Assembly: GCA_016931895.1 (NCBI GenBank)
Contig: JAFGDY010000030.1
Coordinates: 1 to 64,000, forward strand
DNA length: 64,000 bases
Direction: 5' to 3'
Source: Anaerolineae bacterium
GTDB lineage: Bacteria; Chloroflexota; Anaerolineae; 4572-78; J111
The translations under genes were made by a program, and so were the position numbers. Under the pieces are notes generated by a model that was given only the letters and a program-made list of their open reading frames with translations, did not search any database and had not been told where the DNA came from. Positions 32,806 through 40,768 of the stretch are shown in pieces. Positions within the stretch are counted from its first letter, which is position 1. Every line of letters begins with the position of its first letter.

Positions 32806-33659
32806 CCGTTGCGTTGTTTTAATATAAACCAGTCGCGCACGCGGTCGGGCAGCAGTTTAATTGCCAACGCAATAACCTTGGTGCCTCGTCCCACCAGATA
32901 GCGAGTTTTGGGTTGTTTGGCCGTGAGCGCGTGCGTTACCGCCCCCACCACCTCGTCAACAGAAACGGCGTTTTGGCCGGCCTTAAAAATGGTCTGGCGA
33001 GTGGTGGTCATTGCCTGGCCGTAAAGGTCGTGTACTTCTGGCGGCCAGGCATTGGCTAATTCATCGGCGGCGGATAGCGATTTTTCCCAAATGGGCGTGT
33101 CAATGGCTCCCGGTTCAATCAACGACACCTGGATGTTCCAGGGCCTAAGTTCCAACCGCAACGAGTCGGTCAGCGCCCTGAGAGCGAATTTTGAAGCGGC
33201 GTAAGGCCCCATAAAGGGCATCGCTCCCCGCCCGCTAATTGACCCCATATTAATAATCCGGCCCCGGCCCAAGCGGAGCAGGGGCAAAAAGGCCTGGGTT
33301 ACAGCAATTTGACCAATCACGTTAACCTCAATCTGCCGGCATAGGGCCTCAATAGACAGAAACTCAAGCGGCCCTCCCACGGCAATGCCGGCATTATTGA
33401 CCAATCCGGCCAAACCGGCCGGGCCGGCAAAATCACGCACGGCTTCTGCGGTGGAGATAATGGTCTTGTTTTGGGTTACGTCTAAAAACACCGGCATTAA
33501 TCGGCTGGATGCTTGTTGCCGTAAAGCTTCGGCGTCTGCTTGTTTGCGGACCCCGGCAAAAACGTAAAATCCTAGCTTGTCCAGGTGTAGCGCGCAAGCT
33601 TGGCCTATGCCGGTTGAGGCCCCGGTTACGACCACTACTTTTGGTGTTTGGTTTGTCAT
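32802..33659 (-). CDS. short-chain dehydrogenase/reductase
   Basis: 285 residues. Classical SDR features: TGASTGIGQA (cofactor loop, about 13-22), NNAGIAVGG (about 88), catalytic Ser in NMGSISGRG, YAASKFAL (Tyr-x-x-x-Lys, about 155) and the PGAIDTPIW segment. The start has no acidic residue excluding NADP, so cofactor choice is open. The C-terminus is basic and hydrophobic (VGRGTKVIALAIKLLPDRVRDWF). Substrate unknown. It is convergent with trxB, overlapping it by 4 bp. Confidence 0.9.
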   Translation of the reverse strand: MTNQTPKVVVVTGASTGIGQACALHLDKLGFYVFAGVRKQADAEALRQQASSRLMPVFLDVTQNKTIISTAEAVRDFAGPAGLAGLVNNAGIAVGGPLEFLSIEALCRQIEVNVIGQIAVTQAFLPLLRLGRGRIINMGSISGRGAMPFMGPYAASKFALRALTDSLRLELRPWNIQVSLIEPGAIDTPIWEKSLSAADELANAWPPEVHDLYGQAMTTTRQTIFKAGQNAVSVDEVVGAVTHALTAKQPKTRYLVGRGTKVIALAIKLLPDRVRDWFILKQRNG

Positions 33660-33828
33660 TTATCCTCGCTCAGATAATATTTGGATGAATTTTTGGTCCG
33701 GTTTCCCCCAATGGCTCTATGGTAGCCAGAGAGAGCAGAATGTCAAACCAATAGTTATTTTGTGAGTAATAGTTTGCTTTGAATTAGGAAATGAATTAAA
33801 CTAATTTAGGATGGACGTTAAAAAAGAG

Positions 33829-33860
33829 AAAAACCCGCGCTGCCACAAACGCGGGTTTTT
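33829..33860. terminator. bidirectional intrinsic terminator
   Basis: Perfect 11-bp stem AAAAACCCGCG/CGCGGGTTTTT with a 10-base loop (33840-33849). It works on either strand by sequence, yet it stands between two divergent genes and follows no annotated gene, which hints at an unannotated short transcript. Confidence 0.7.
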
Positions 33861-33877
33861 CATTAGGAGGGAGGGTT

Positions 33878-33898
33878 CACACTACTTAACTTAGTGTG
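33878..33898. promoter_or_regulatory. palindrome, possible operator
   Basis: CACACTA, 7-base centre, TAGTGTG: a perfect 7-bp inverted repeat just downstream of the bidirectional terminator. It could be a regulator-binding site or part of an RNA hairpin. Confidence 0.35.
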
Positions 33899-34017
33899 TC
33901 TACACTATACTCGTCAAAGATTAAAAAAAAATGAAACAAAGATTAAATTAAGATTAAAAAATACTGTTTTTGGGGTATATATGTAGCAATTTTGCTTGAT
34001 ATACTGTGGCGGTTGTC

Positions 34018-34046
34018 TTGAGAAAATTTGTGCTTTGCGCTATAAT
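34018..34046 (+). promoter_or_regulatory. sigma-70-type promoter of the lone receiver gene
   Basis: TTGAGA (34018-34023), 17-bp spacer, TATAAT (34041-34046), 35 bp before the GTG start at 34082. Confidence 0.65.
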
Positions 34047-34081
34047 GTAGGCAAAAGTAAATCACTCGATTGGAGCGATTT

Positions 34082-34453
34082 GTGTCAAAGGTATTATATA
34101 TTGAAGATCATCCTGCTCAAAGAGACATCCTGGCTCAGATGCTTGAACTCAATGGTTTTGAAGTGGCTGTAGCCAGCGATGGGGTGGAAGGCGTTGAAAA
34201 GACAAAAGCTTGGCTTCCGGATTTGATTTTGATGGATTTACGCATGCCCCGGATGGACGGCTTTGAGGCCATCAAAATCATTCGTTCTGAAGACACAACG
34301 GCCCACATTCCAATTATTGCTATTTCTGCCTGGGCCAGCGCCAAACATAAAGAACGCGCCCTGGCGGCCGGCGCCAATGAGCATTTTACCAAGCCGGTTG
34401 ATCTGAATCGGCTGCTGACCACTATTGGACGTTATTTGAAAGACGAACAGTAG
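34082..34453 (+). CDS. stand-alone response-regulator receiver
   Basis: 123 residues from a GTG with GGAG 6 bases upstream. One REC domain: VLYIEDHPAQRDIL (acidic pocket), LILMDLRMPRMDGFEA (phospho-acceptor Asp), IAISAWAS and HFTKPVDLN (Lys). No output domain. It has its own promoter and terminator, so it is a single-gene unit; its kinase is not adjacent. Confidence 0.93.
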   Translation: MSKVLYIEDHPAQRDILAQMLELNGFEVAVASDGVEGVEKTKAWLPDLILMDLRMPRMDGFEAIKIIRSEDTTAHIPIIAISAWASAKHKERALAAGANEHFTKPVDLNRLLTTIGRYLKDEQ

Positions 34454-34471
34454 AAAGCGTTTGCGGCAAGA

Positions 34472-34508
34472 AAAAATGCGACAGCTTTTTAGCTGCCGCA
34501 TTTTTTTT
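34472..34508. terminator. intrinsic terminator shared by convergent genes
   Basis: AAAAAATGCGACAGCT, a 4-base loop, AGCTGCCGCATTTTTTTT: an 11-bp stem with one mismatch, flanked by A and T runs so it can act on both strands. It separates the receiver gene from the convergent Pro/Thr-rich protein gene. Confidence 0.8.
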
Positions 34509-34527
34509 ATCCTTAAATCAAATGAGG

Positions 34528-35163
34528 TCAGGATGATGAGGATGATCTCAAATGGTTGAACACCCCTACCAGCAACAGCGCCAATAAAGCAACCCCCATC
34601 CAGCTTATATAATGATGATTATTGGCCGGTAGCGCGCCGCCGCCTTCCGGTATGGCCGCCAGGGGAACGGTGGCGGTCATTGTAATTTCCTGGGTGGGCG
34701 TTTGGATCACCAGCGTGTTGGTGGGTGTTATCTCGACGAGGGCCTCCTCGGTGGGCAGCATTGAGGTTGGCGTTGGTTCAGATTCATCTATTGGTTCCTC
34801 GGTGGGCGGTTCTTCTGTAGGTGATTCTTCTGCCGGGGCACTGGTTGCTGTTGCTTCTTGTTGAGGTGGATTGGCTTCGGTAGACACTTCCTGTCCGGGC
34901 TGAAGGATAACGGGGGTACTGGTTGGAGTTGGCAAAGGGGTAGCGGTGGGGGTGGGGGTAGCGGTGGGCGTATTGGTGGGCGTAGGGATAGGCACAAAAA
35001 TAGTGGCCGTTGGGATCGCCGCCTGCTCGGCCTGGCGATTCTGAATGAGATAAACCGCGCCGCCCAACCCTACCAGACCAATACAGATCAGGCCCAACAA
35101 AGCTATCGCCAACAATATAAAAAGTCTGCTTGATTGTCCTCTGTTAATAATTATCACCCCCAA
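34528..35163 (-). CDS. membrane protein with Pro/Thr-rich extracytoplasmic region
   Basis: 211 residues. An N-terminal membrane segment (LFILLAIALLGLICIGLVGLGGAVYLI) is followed by 120 residues of low-complexity Pro/Thr/Glu sequence (PTPTNTPTATPTPTATPLPTP, then PTEEPPTEEP) and a second membrane segment close to the C-terminus (YISWMGVALLALLLVGVF) with a Ser-rich tail. The linker would be outside the cell, tethered at both ends. LPANN just before the last segment resembles a sortase-like motif but the tail lacks the usual basic residues. No function can be assigned. Confidence 0.6.
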   Translation of the reverse strand: MGVIIINRGQSSRLFILLAIALLGLICIGLVGLGGAVYLIQNRQAEQAAIPTATIFVPIPTPTNTPTATPTPTATPLPTPTSTPVILQPGQEVSTEANPPQQEATATSAPAEESPTEEPPTEEPIDESEPTPTSMLPTEEALVEITPTNTLVIQTPTQEITMTATVPLAAIPEGGGALPANNHHYISWMGVALLALLLVGVFNHLRSSSSS

Positions 35164-35281
35164 TCATCAATAACTTTACGTATAATAATAACGCCATTTT
35201 TCATTATGGTCAAGTGTATGGATTTCAAAAGTTAAATGTGCTATAATAATTGTTGATATTTCCGCAAATAGGTGAGCATTT

Positions 35282-35896
35282 TTGGTACGTTATATTGCCG
35301 ATACAGAAGACGAATTTACCGAGGCCGAGTTTCAAACCATTCAGGAAGCGCCGCCTACGGCCTACCTGACCCTGGTTGCCGGGGGACGCCTGAGTCATTC
35401 GTTCCCCTTACGCGGCGAAGTGCGCCTGGGCCGCGAAAAAAGTAATGCGATTGTGGTGGCCGATCAAAAAGTCTCCCGTCATCATGCCAGTTTTACCCCC
35501 ATTGATAACACCTTCATCATCAGCGACCAGGGCAGCGCCAACGGCACTTACGTTAACGGCGTGCTCATTGGGCAACCAACCCGGCTAAAAAACAATGATC
35601 GGGTTAGTGTGGGGGATACTCATTTTCTTTTTACCACCGCCCCACCAGATTCTAATGCCCCTGATCGCCCTGCCCCGCCCCTCTCTCCGCCGCCTGCTTC
35701 TGTGCCGGTTGCATCTGGCGTAGCCGCGATGGCTTCAGGAAATAACACCTCGCTGTGGATGTTATTCGGCTGTATGGCCCTGGTTATCATTGTTTTGCTG
35801 TTCATTGTGGCCGTGTTTTTAGGGATATTTGTTGGCCGCGCCCAACTATTGGGGTGGGTCATGTTGGGCCTGGCTCAAGGGAGTGGCTGGTTTTAA
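35282..35896 (+). CDS. FHA-domain protein with C-terminal membrane anchor
   Basis: 204 residues from a TTG with AGGTGAG upstream. The FHA domain (about 25-115) has VRLGREKSNAIVV, SRHHASF and NGTYVNG, the conserved Gly-Arg, Ser-x-x-His and Asn-Gly that bind phosphothreonine. A Pro-rich linker leads to a hydrophobic segment (LWMLFGCMALVIIVLLFIVAVFLGIFVG, about 158-185). FHA domains read Ser/Thr-kinase signals; no such kinase is in the window. A TATAAT (35242-35247) lies upstream without a good -35. Confidence 0.88.
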   Translation: MVRYIADTEDEFTEAEFQTIQEAPPTAYLTLVAGGRLSHSFPLRGEVRLGREKSNAIVVADQKVSRHHASFTPIDNTFIISDQGSANGTYVNGVLIGQPTRLKNNDRVSVGDTHFLFTTAPPDSNAPDRPAPPLSPPPASVPVASGVAAMASGNNTSLWMLFGCMALVIIVLLFIVAVFLGIFVGRAQLLGWVMLGLAQGSGWF

Positions 35897-35944
35897 AAGT
35901 GGTGGGTGGGGAATAATTAGGGAAAATCTCGTTCAGTTTGTGAT

Positions 35945-35973
35945 TTGTCCTGTCTCTGGGGTTATGTTATAAT
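35945..35973 (+). promoter_or_regulatory. promoter of the pyrimidine operon
   Basis: TTGTCC (35945-35950), 17-bp spacer, TATAAT (35968-35973). Transcription would begin near 35980, giving a leader of about 165 bases that contains the leader frame and terminator listed next. Confidence 0.65.
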
Positions 35974-36004
35974 CCAGCCCCGGCGCGAAATTGTTGGAGG
36001 GTGA

Positions 36005-36121
36005 ATGAGCCTGAACCTTCACCTTGGCAATTTAATACGTTGGCTAAGTTGCTTATCAGAAATCAATGGCCCGATTCTCCAAGAATCGGGCGTTTTTTTA
36101 TGCTCATTGCCCGCCTGCTAA
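36005..36121 (+). CDS. possible leader peptide of the pyr operon
   Basis: 38-codon frame starting ATG at 36005, with GGAGG ending 4 bases upstream. It begins MSLNLHLGN and reads straight through both arms of the terminator hairpin, stopping 22 bases before the pyrC ATG. A ribosome translating it would melt the hairpin, as in the pyrBI leader of enteric bacteria. In another frame a GTG at 36001 gives 45 codons ending 5 bases before pyrC. Neither has known homologues that I can name; the claim rests on position and ribosome binding site. Confidence 0.4.
   Translation: MSLNLHLGNLIRWLSCLSEINGPILQESGVFLCSLPAC
36069..36099 (+). terminator. intrinsic terminator/attenuator in the pyr leader
   Basis: Perfect 10-bp stem GCCCGATTCT/AGAATCGGGC (36069-36078 with 36082-36091), 3-base loop, then G and seven T. 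It lies between the pyr promoter and pyrC and 173 bp beyond the FHA gene, so it acts either as the end of the FHA transcript or, more likely, as an attenuator of the operon. Confidence 0.85.
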
Positions 36122-36143
36122 ACAAAGCGCCCAAATAAGGAAA

Positions 36144-37211
36144 ATGTTAAAATTACCCGGTTTGATAGACGTTCATACCCATTTGCGCGTGCCCGGCGGC
36201 GAGCATAAAGAGGATTTTGCCACCGGCACGGCGGCGGCTTTGGCCGGTGGCTTTACCCTTATATTGGCTATGCCCAATACCACGCCGCCTCTCGCCTCGT
36301 TAGAGGTTTTGCAGGAAACTCGACAAAAGGCCCAACAAGCGATCCGCTGCGATGTTGGGCTTTTTGCTGGGGCCGGCCCTGGCCAACTCGACCAGTTACC
36401 CCGCCTGGCTCCTTATGCCGGCGCCCTTAAAATTTATCTTAATGAAACCTTTGGCCCCTTGCGGGTGGTAGAATTATCTGCCCTGATGACCTGTTTTCGC
36501 ACCTGGCCTCGCTCAAAAATAATTGCCATGCACGCCGAGGGGCAAAGCGTGGCGGTGGGCATTGGCCTGGCCGCCGTTTACCAACGCCCCGTTCACTTTT
36601 GCCACATCAGCCGGAAAGCCGAAATTGAACTGATTGCCGCAGCCAAACGGCAGGGTTTGCCGGTAACCTGCGAAGTGACCCCCCATCATCTTTTTCTCAC
36701 TCAAGCTCACTCTGATTTACTGGGGCCGTTGGCCGACATGCGCCCCACCTTGGCTCACCAAACCGACGTGGCTGCTTTGTGGGCGCATCTTTCTGCTACT
36801 ATTGATTGTATTGCCACCGATCACGCCCCCCACACCCTGGCCGAAAAACACTCATCCCAGCCCCCGCCGGGCGTTCCTGGTTTGGAAACAGCCTTACCGC
36901 TCATGCTCACCGCTGTTCAAGAAGGCCGCCTCACCCTGGAGCGACTGATTGAATTGATGGCTACCAATCCCCGGCGTATCTTTAACCTCCCGGCGCAAGC
37001 CGATACTTACGTTGAAGTGGACCCTCAAGCCCAATACACCATTTCTAACCAGGACTTGCAAACCAAGTGCGGCTGGACCCCCTTTGCCGGCATGATCGCG
37101 ACCGGACGGGTGCAGCGGGTGATTTTGCGCGGAGAAACCGTTTTCGATGTTTCTCAGGCAGCGCGTCGCCGGGTATTGGCCAGACCGGGCAGCGGGTGGG
37201 TGTGGCCGTAA
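36144..37211 (+). CDS. pyrC: dihydroorotase (CAD-like class)
   Basis: 355 residues from the ATG at 36144, chosen because it has AAGGAAA upstream and begins right before the conserved GLIDVHTHLRVPGGEHKEDFATGTAAALAGGFT. Metal ligands: HTH (about 13), the Lys expected to be carboxylated in ALKIYLNETFG (about 99), MHAEG, HFCHISRKAE and Asp in CIATDHAPHT (about 230). ALKIYLNETF is typical of the dihydroorotase domain of CAD-like enzymes. It closes carbamoyl aspartate to dihydroorotate. It is short compared with class I PyrC (about 425). First gene of the pyr operon. Confidence 0.93.
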   Translation: MLKLPGLIDVHTHLRVPGGEHKEDFATGTAAALAGGFTLILAMPNTTPPLASLEVLQETRQKAQQAIRCDVGLFAGAGPGQLDQLPRLAPYAGALKIYLNETFGPLRVVELSALMTCFRTWPRSKIIAMHAEGQSVAVGIGLAAVYQRPVHFCHISRKAEIELIAAAKRQGLPVTCEVTPHHLFLTQAHSDLLGPLADMRPTLAHQTDVAALWAHLSATIDCIATDHAPHTLAEKHSSQPPPGVPGLETALPLMLTAVQEGRLTLERLIELMATNPRRIFNLPAQADTYVEVDPQAQYTISNQDLQTKCGWTPFAGMIATGRVQRVILRGETVFDVSQAARRRVLARPGSGWVWP

Positions 37212-37244
37212 CGTCTGGAGTCTCATCTACCGGAGGAATCCATC

Positions 37245-38663
37245 TTGCCAAATAAAACCTTTATCCAAAAATTGACCGGCGCGATTGAGCGTAACAATTC
37301 GCTGTTGTGTGTTGGCCTTGACCCTGATCCGGTGAAATTCCCCGGCCATTTCCCGCCTACGGTTGACGAAAAAGCGTTAGTTGCCTGGGGCAAAGGCCTT
37401 ATCGAGCAAACCGCCGACCTGGTTTGCTGCTACAAACCCAACATCGCTTTTTACGAGCAGCATGGCCCGGCCGGCCTGGCCGCGCTGGCCCAAACCATCA
37501 AAGCCGTGCCGGATGACCTCCCCGTGTTGCTCGACGCCAAACGCGGCGACATCGGCAGCACTGCCGCAGCCTATGCCCGGGCTGTATTTGAGGTGTTGGA
37601 AGCGGACGCGGTTACGCTTAATCCCTACCTGGGCCGCGACGGGGTGGACCCTTTTCTGACTTACCCCGGCAAAATGGTCTTTATTTTGGGTTACACTTCC
37701 AACCCCTCGGCCAAAACCGTGCAGGAGTTTGGCTCCGGGGCAGAGCGGTTGTTTGAACATATTGCCCGCCAGGCTCAAACCTGGGGCAGTGTGGAGCAAA
37801 TAGGGTTTGTGGTGGGGGCTACTCAGCCGCACGCCCTGGCCCAGTTCCGGCGTTTGACCCCTAATTGGATATTGGCCCCCGGCGTTGGCGCGCAGGGGGG
37901 CGATTTGGCGGCAACGCTGGCTGCCGGTTTGACCGGCAGAGATAGCGGTATGCTTATCCCTGTTTCGCGGGGAGTTATTTATGCCAACAACCCGCGGGCG
38001 GCCGCGCTGGCTTTACGGGACCAGATCAACCAAGCCCGACAGAAGGTCAAGCCTGCCCCACAACCGGCTTCACCCGCTACGGCTTTGATTTTGAAGCTGT
38101 ACGAAGTAGGCTGTCTTCAATTTGGCCAATTTACCCTGGCTTCGGGCAAACAGTCGCCCTTTTATATTGACCTCCGGCGGGTGGCCGGTGATGCTTCCCT
38201 CTTAAAAATGGTGGCCGAGGCCTACGCCGGTTTGTTAAAACCGCTTTCGTTTGACCGCATTGCCGCAGTGCCTTATGCCGCCTTGCCCATTGGCGCGGCG
38301 GTGACGCTCCTTACCAACGGTTCGCTGATTTATCCGCGTAAAGAGGTGAAGGCGCATGGCATCGGCAGAGCCATTGAAGGCGTTTTTGCCAGGGGTGATA
38401 GGGTGGTGGTGCTTGAAGATTTAGTGACCAGTGGTGGCAGCGTGCTCAAGGCCATTGAAACATTGGCGGCCGCCGGTCTGCACGTAGCGGATGTGGCTGT
38501 GTTGATTGACCGCGAGCAGGGCGGCGACAAAAACCTGGCCGAAAAGGGCTATCGTTTGCGCGCCGCGTTTCGATTATCTGAAATTCTGGATACGTTGAGT
38601 GAGTTGGGTAAAATTTCGGCGGAGCAGGTGGCCACGGTTAAAAAGTATCTTGAGGAATCTTAA
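37245..38663 (+). CDS. pyrFE: bifunctional OMP decarboxylase / orotate phosphoribosyltransferase
   Basis: 472 residues from a TTG with GGAGG 8 bases upstream. N-terminal half (1-275) is the long, mycobacterial-type PyrF: LCVGLDPDPVKFP, LLDAKRGDIGSTAAAYARA (catalytic Lys/Asp, about 95-115) and LAPGVGAQGGD. C-terminal half (about 285-472) is PyrE: GQFTLASGKQSPFYIDLRR and the PRPP loop VVVLEDLVTSGGSVLKAIE. It performs the last two steps of UMP synthesis. The order PyrF-PyrE is the reverse of animal UMP synthase. It follows pyrC after 33 bp. Confidence 0.95.
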   Translation: MPNKTFIQKLTGAIERNNSLLCVGLDPDPVKFPGHFPPTVDEKALVAWGKGLIEQTADLVCCYKPNIAFYEQHGPAGLAALAQTIKAVPDDLPVLLDAKRGDIGSTAAAYARAVFEVLEADAVTLNPYLGRDGVDPFLTYPGKMVFILGYTSNPSAKTVQEFGSGAERLFEHIARQAQTWGSVEQIGFVVGATQPHALAQFRRLTPNWILAPGVGAQGGDLAATLAAGLTGRDSGMLIPVSRGVIYANNPRAAALALRDQINQARQKVKPAPQPASPATALILKLYEVGCLQFGQFTLASGKQSPFYIDLRRVAGDASLLKMVAEAYAGLLKPLSFDRIAAVPYAALPIGAAVTLLTNGSLIYPRKEVKAHGIGRAIEGVFARGDRVVVLEDLVTSGGSVLKAIETLAAAGLHVADVAVLIDREQGGDKNLAEKGYRLRAAFRLSEILDTLSELGKISAEQVATVKKYLEES

Positions 38664-38686
38664 TCCATTAAATAAGGAATGAAACA

Positions 38687-39682
38687 ATGCTGACCACAAC
38701 TGTAGAACCTTTATTTAACTTTGCTGCTGTGCCCGGCCCGGCTGATTCCAGAAATGGTTTGAGCGGCCAGGACATTCTTTCCGTCTCCCAGTTTAACCGG
38801 GAGACGTTGTCTTACATTTTTGGCCGGGCGCGGGAGATGCGCGAGATGGTGAATCGGGTGGGCGGAACAGATTTGTTGGCCGGTTTTGTGCTGACCTGCC
38901 TTTTTTACGAGCCAAGCACGCGCACCAGCGCCTCTTTTATTGCCGCTATGGAGCGGCTGGGCGGCAGTGTCATCCCCATCACTCAGGGCGTGCAATTTAG
39001 CTCCGTAAGCAAAGGTGAAACCCTGGCCGACACCATCCGCACCCTGGAGCAATATTCTGATGTGATTGTGTTGCGCCACCCAGAGCTTGGCTCGGCCCAG
39101 ACGGCGGCCGATTACGCCCAAATCCCCATCATCAACGCCGGCGATGGCGCCGGCGAGCACCCCACGCAGGCACTCTTGGACCTGTTCACCATCCGCGAAG
39201 AGTTGGGCACGGTGGACGGCCTGAAAGTGGCCATGGTGGGCGATCTGCGCTATGGCCGCACCGTCCATTCGCTGACCAAATTGCTGGCCCAGTATGACGT
39301 GAGTTTGCGCTTTGTCTCCCCCGAAATTTTGCGCATGCCCATGGTGATCATGAACGAGGTCATTGACGCGGGCAAAGACGTGCGCGAAACCCACGATGTG
39401 GCCGATGTGATTGAAAATGCCGATGTTTTGTATGTAACGCGGGTGCAAAAAGAACGTTTTACCGATCTGGCCCAATACGAGGAGGTCAAAGACCAGTACG
39501 AAATCACCCCAGAAATTATGGAAAAGGCCAAAGCCAAAATGATTGTGTTGCACCCCCTGCCCCGCGTTGGCGAAATCCATTACTCCGTTGACCACGACCC
39601 GCGCGCGGCCTATTTCCGCCAGGTCAAAAATGGAATGTATATTCGCATGGCCTTGCTGGCGGCAGTGTTGGGGAGAGCGTAG
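38687..39682 (+). CDS. pyrB: aspartate carbamoyltransferase catalytic subunit
   Basis: 331 residues. Carbamoyl-phosphate site [11 protein letters not shown] (about 86), GSVIPITQ ... [31 protein letters not shown] (about 162) and aspartate-binding HPLPRVGEI near the C-terminus. It makes N-carbamoyl aspartate, the substrate of the upstream pyrC product. An N-terminal extension of about 30 residues is present. AAGGA precedes the ATG, 23 bp after pyrFE. No pyrI regulatory subunit gene is nearby. Confidence 0.96.
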   Translation: MLTTTVEPLFNFAAVPGPADSRNGLSGQDILSVSQFNRETLSYIFGRAREMREMVNRVGGTDLLAGFVLTCLFYEPSTRTSASFIAAMERLGGSVIPITQGVQFSSVSKGETLADTIRTLEQYSDVIVLRHPELGSAQTAADYAQIPIINAGDGAGEHPTQALLDLFTIREELGTVDGLKVAMVGDLRYGRTVHSLTKLLAQYDVSLRFVSPEILRMPMVIMNEVIDAGKDVRETHDVADVIENADVLYVTRVQKERFTDLAQYEEVKDQYEITPEIMEKAKAKMIVLHPLPRVGEIHYSVDHDPRAAYFRQVKNGMYIRMALLAAVLGRA

Positions 39683-39728
39683 AGGGTGAGGATCACGTAT
39701 CAGGTCAGGTGTCGCGTGTTACGGATCT

Positions 39729-40667
39729 ATGCTTATGCCGGTTTCTAAACTTTCCTGTAACTTCTTAAATTTTCAACTCCATACCCCCCTGGTGCTGGCT
39801 TCCGGCGTTATTGGCACCAGCGCGGCGTTGATGGCGCGGGCGGCGCGTAACGGGGCGGGCATGATTACGGCCAAAAGCTGCGGCCCAACGCCTCGGGCCG
39901 GACATCCCAATCCGGTAGCGTTTGACTTTGGCGCGGGCTTGCTTAACGCCATCGGCCTGACCAACCCCGGCGCAACGGAGGAGGCTAACCTGCTGGCCGT
40001 AACCCGCTTGCAATTGCGGCCCTTGGGGGTGCCGTTGATCGCCAGTATTTTTGCCGGAACGGTAGACGAATTTGTGCAAGTGGCCCGCATTGTTGAAGCC
40101 AGCCAGCCCGACATGCTTGAAATCAACATCTCCTGCCCCAACGTAGGCGATGAGTTTGGCACGCCCTTTGCCGCCACAGGCAACAGCGCCGCCGCTGTTA
40201 CCGCAGCGGTCAAAGCAGCGGTAGCTTGCCCGGTGGCTATCAAACTGGCTCCCAATGTGCCCAACATTGCTCGCATTGCCGCAGCGGTAGTGGAGGCCGG
40301 GGCCGATGCCATTACCGCCATCAACACCATGCCGGGCATGGCCATTGACCCTGTTTCGGGCCGGCCCCTCCTCTCCAACCGGGTGGGCGGCATCTCCGGC
40401 CCGGCCCTTAAACCCATTGCCTTGCGCTGTGTGTATGAGATTGCCAAAGTGGTTTCCGTGCCCATTATTGGCACCGGCGGCGTTTCTACCGGCCCGGATG
40501 CGGTGGAAATGTTGGCTGCCGGGGCCTCGGTGGTGGGCGTGGGATCGGCGGTCTATTATCGCGGCGTGTCGGCCATGCAACAGATTGGCGAAGAGTTGAT
40601 GGCTTTTATGGATCAGTATCATGTCTCTTCAGTAGAAATGCTGAGAGGGAGAAGTCATAACTATTAA
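39729..40667 (+). CDS. pyrD: dihydroorotate dehydrogenase, class 1B catalytic subunit
   Basis: 312 residues. FMN-binding [28 protein letters not shown], catalytic Cys in [17 protein letters not shown] (about 135), [36 protein letters not shown] and [19 protein letters not shown] with [11 protein letters not shown] catalytic Cys and a PyrK partner in the same operon indicate class 1B, which oxidises dihydroorotate with NAD through PyrK. The first two Met codons are close together and the start is uncertain by two codons. Confidence 0.95.
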   Translation: MLMPVSKLSCNFLNFQLHTPLVLASGVIGTSAALMARAARNGAGMITAKSCGPTPRAGHPNPVAFDFGAGLLNAIGLTNPGATEEANLLAVTRLQLRPLGVPLIASIFAGTVDEFVQVARIVEASQPDMLEINISCPNVGDEFGTPFAATGNSAAAVTAAVKAAVACPVAIKLAPNVPNIARIAAAVVEAGADAITAINTMPGMAIDPVSGRPLLSNRVGGISGPALKPIALRCVYEIAKVVSVPIIGTGGVSTGPDAVEMLAAGASVVGVGSAVYYRGVSAMQQIGEELMAFMDQYHVSSVEMLRGRSHNY

Positions 40668-40675
40668 TGTTTTTC

Positions 40676-40706
40676 GGTAGAGACAGGACATTGCCCTGTC
40701 TCTACC
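40676..40706. repeat. dispersed-type palindrome between pyrD and the methyltransferase
   Basis: GGTAGAGACAGG, 7-base loop, CCTGTCTCTACC: perfect 12-bp stem. It has no T-tract, so it is more like an interspersed palindrome than a terminator, although it could trim or stabilise the mRNA. Confidence 0.65.
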
Positions 40707-40768
40707 CGGTAAAAATTCAAAATCTTTTCTGAATATCTATAAGATGCACAAGGAGGTTGTAACAAGAT

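Larger units (their letters stand above)
33660..34081. other. divergent region with bidirectional terminator and hairpin
   Basis: Gene-free. It contains a strong symmetrical terminator (33829-33860), the CACACTA/TAGTGTG palindrome (33878-33898), three AAGATTAAA-type direct repeats (about 33914-33960) and a promoter (34018-34046). No protein-coding frame is convincing; a small RNA ending at the terminator is possible. Confidence 0.5.

Noticed and set aside
35097-35163. Sortase-type anchoring of the protein at 34528-35163 because of LPANN near its C-terminus
   Set aside because: The motif is not LPxTG and the tail lacks the basic cluster; a simple second membrane segment is the more economical reading.
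36066-36143. Upstream start for pyrC adding 26 residues
   Set aside because: The extra sequence is coded by the terminator hairpin and its T-tract; the ATG at 36144 has a ribosome binding site and fits the family start.
39765-40622. 285-residue minus-strand frame under pyrD, with similar frames under pyrB and the dus gene
   Set aside because: GC-skewed third positions of real genes keep the opposite frame open; the products are His/Gly-rich and match no family.
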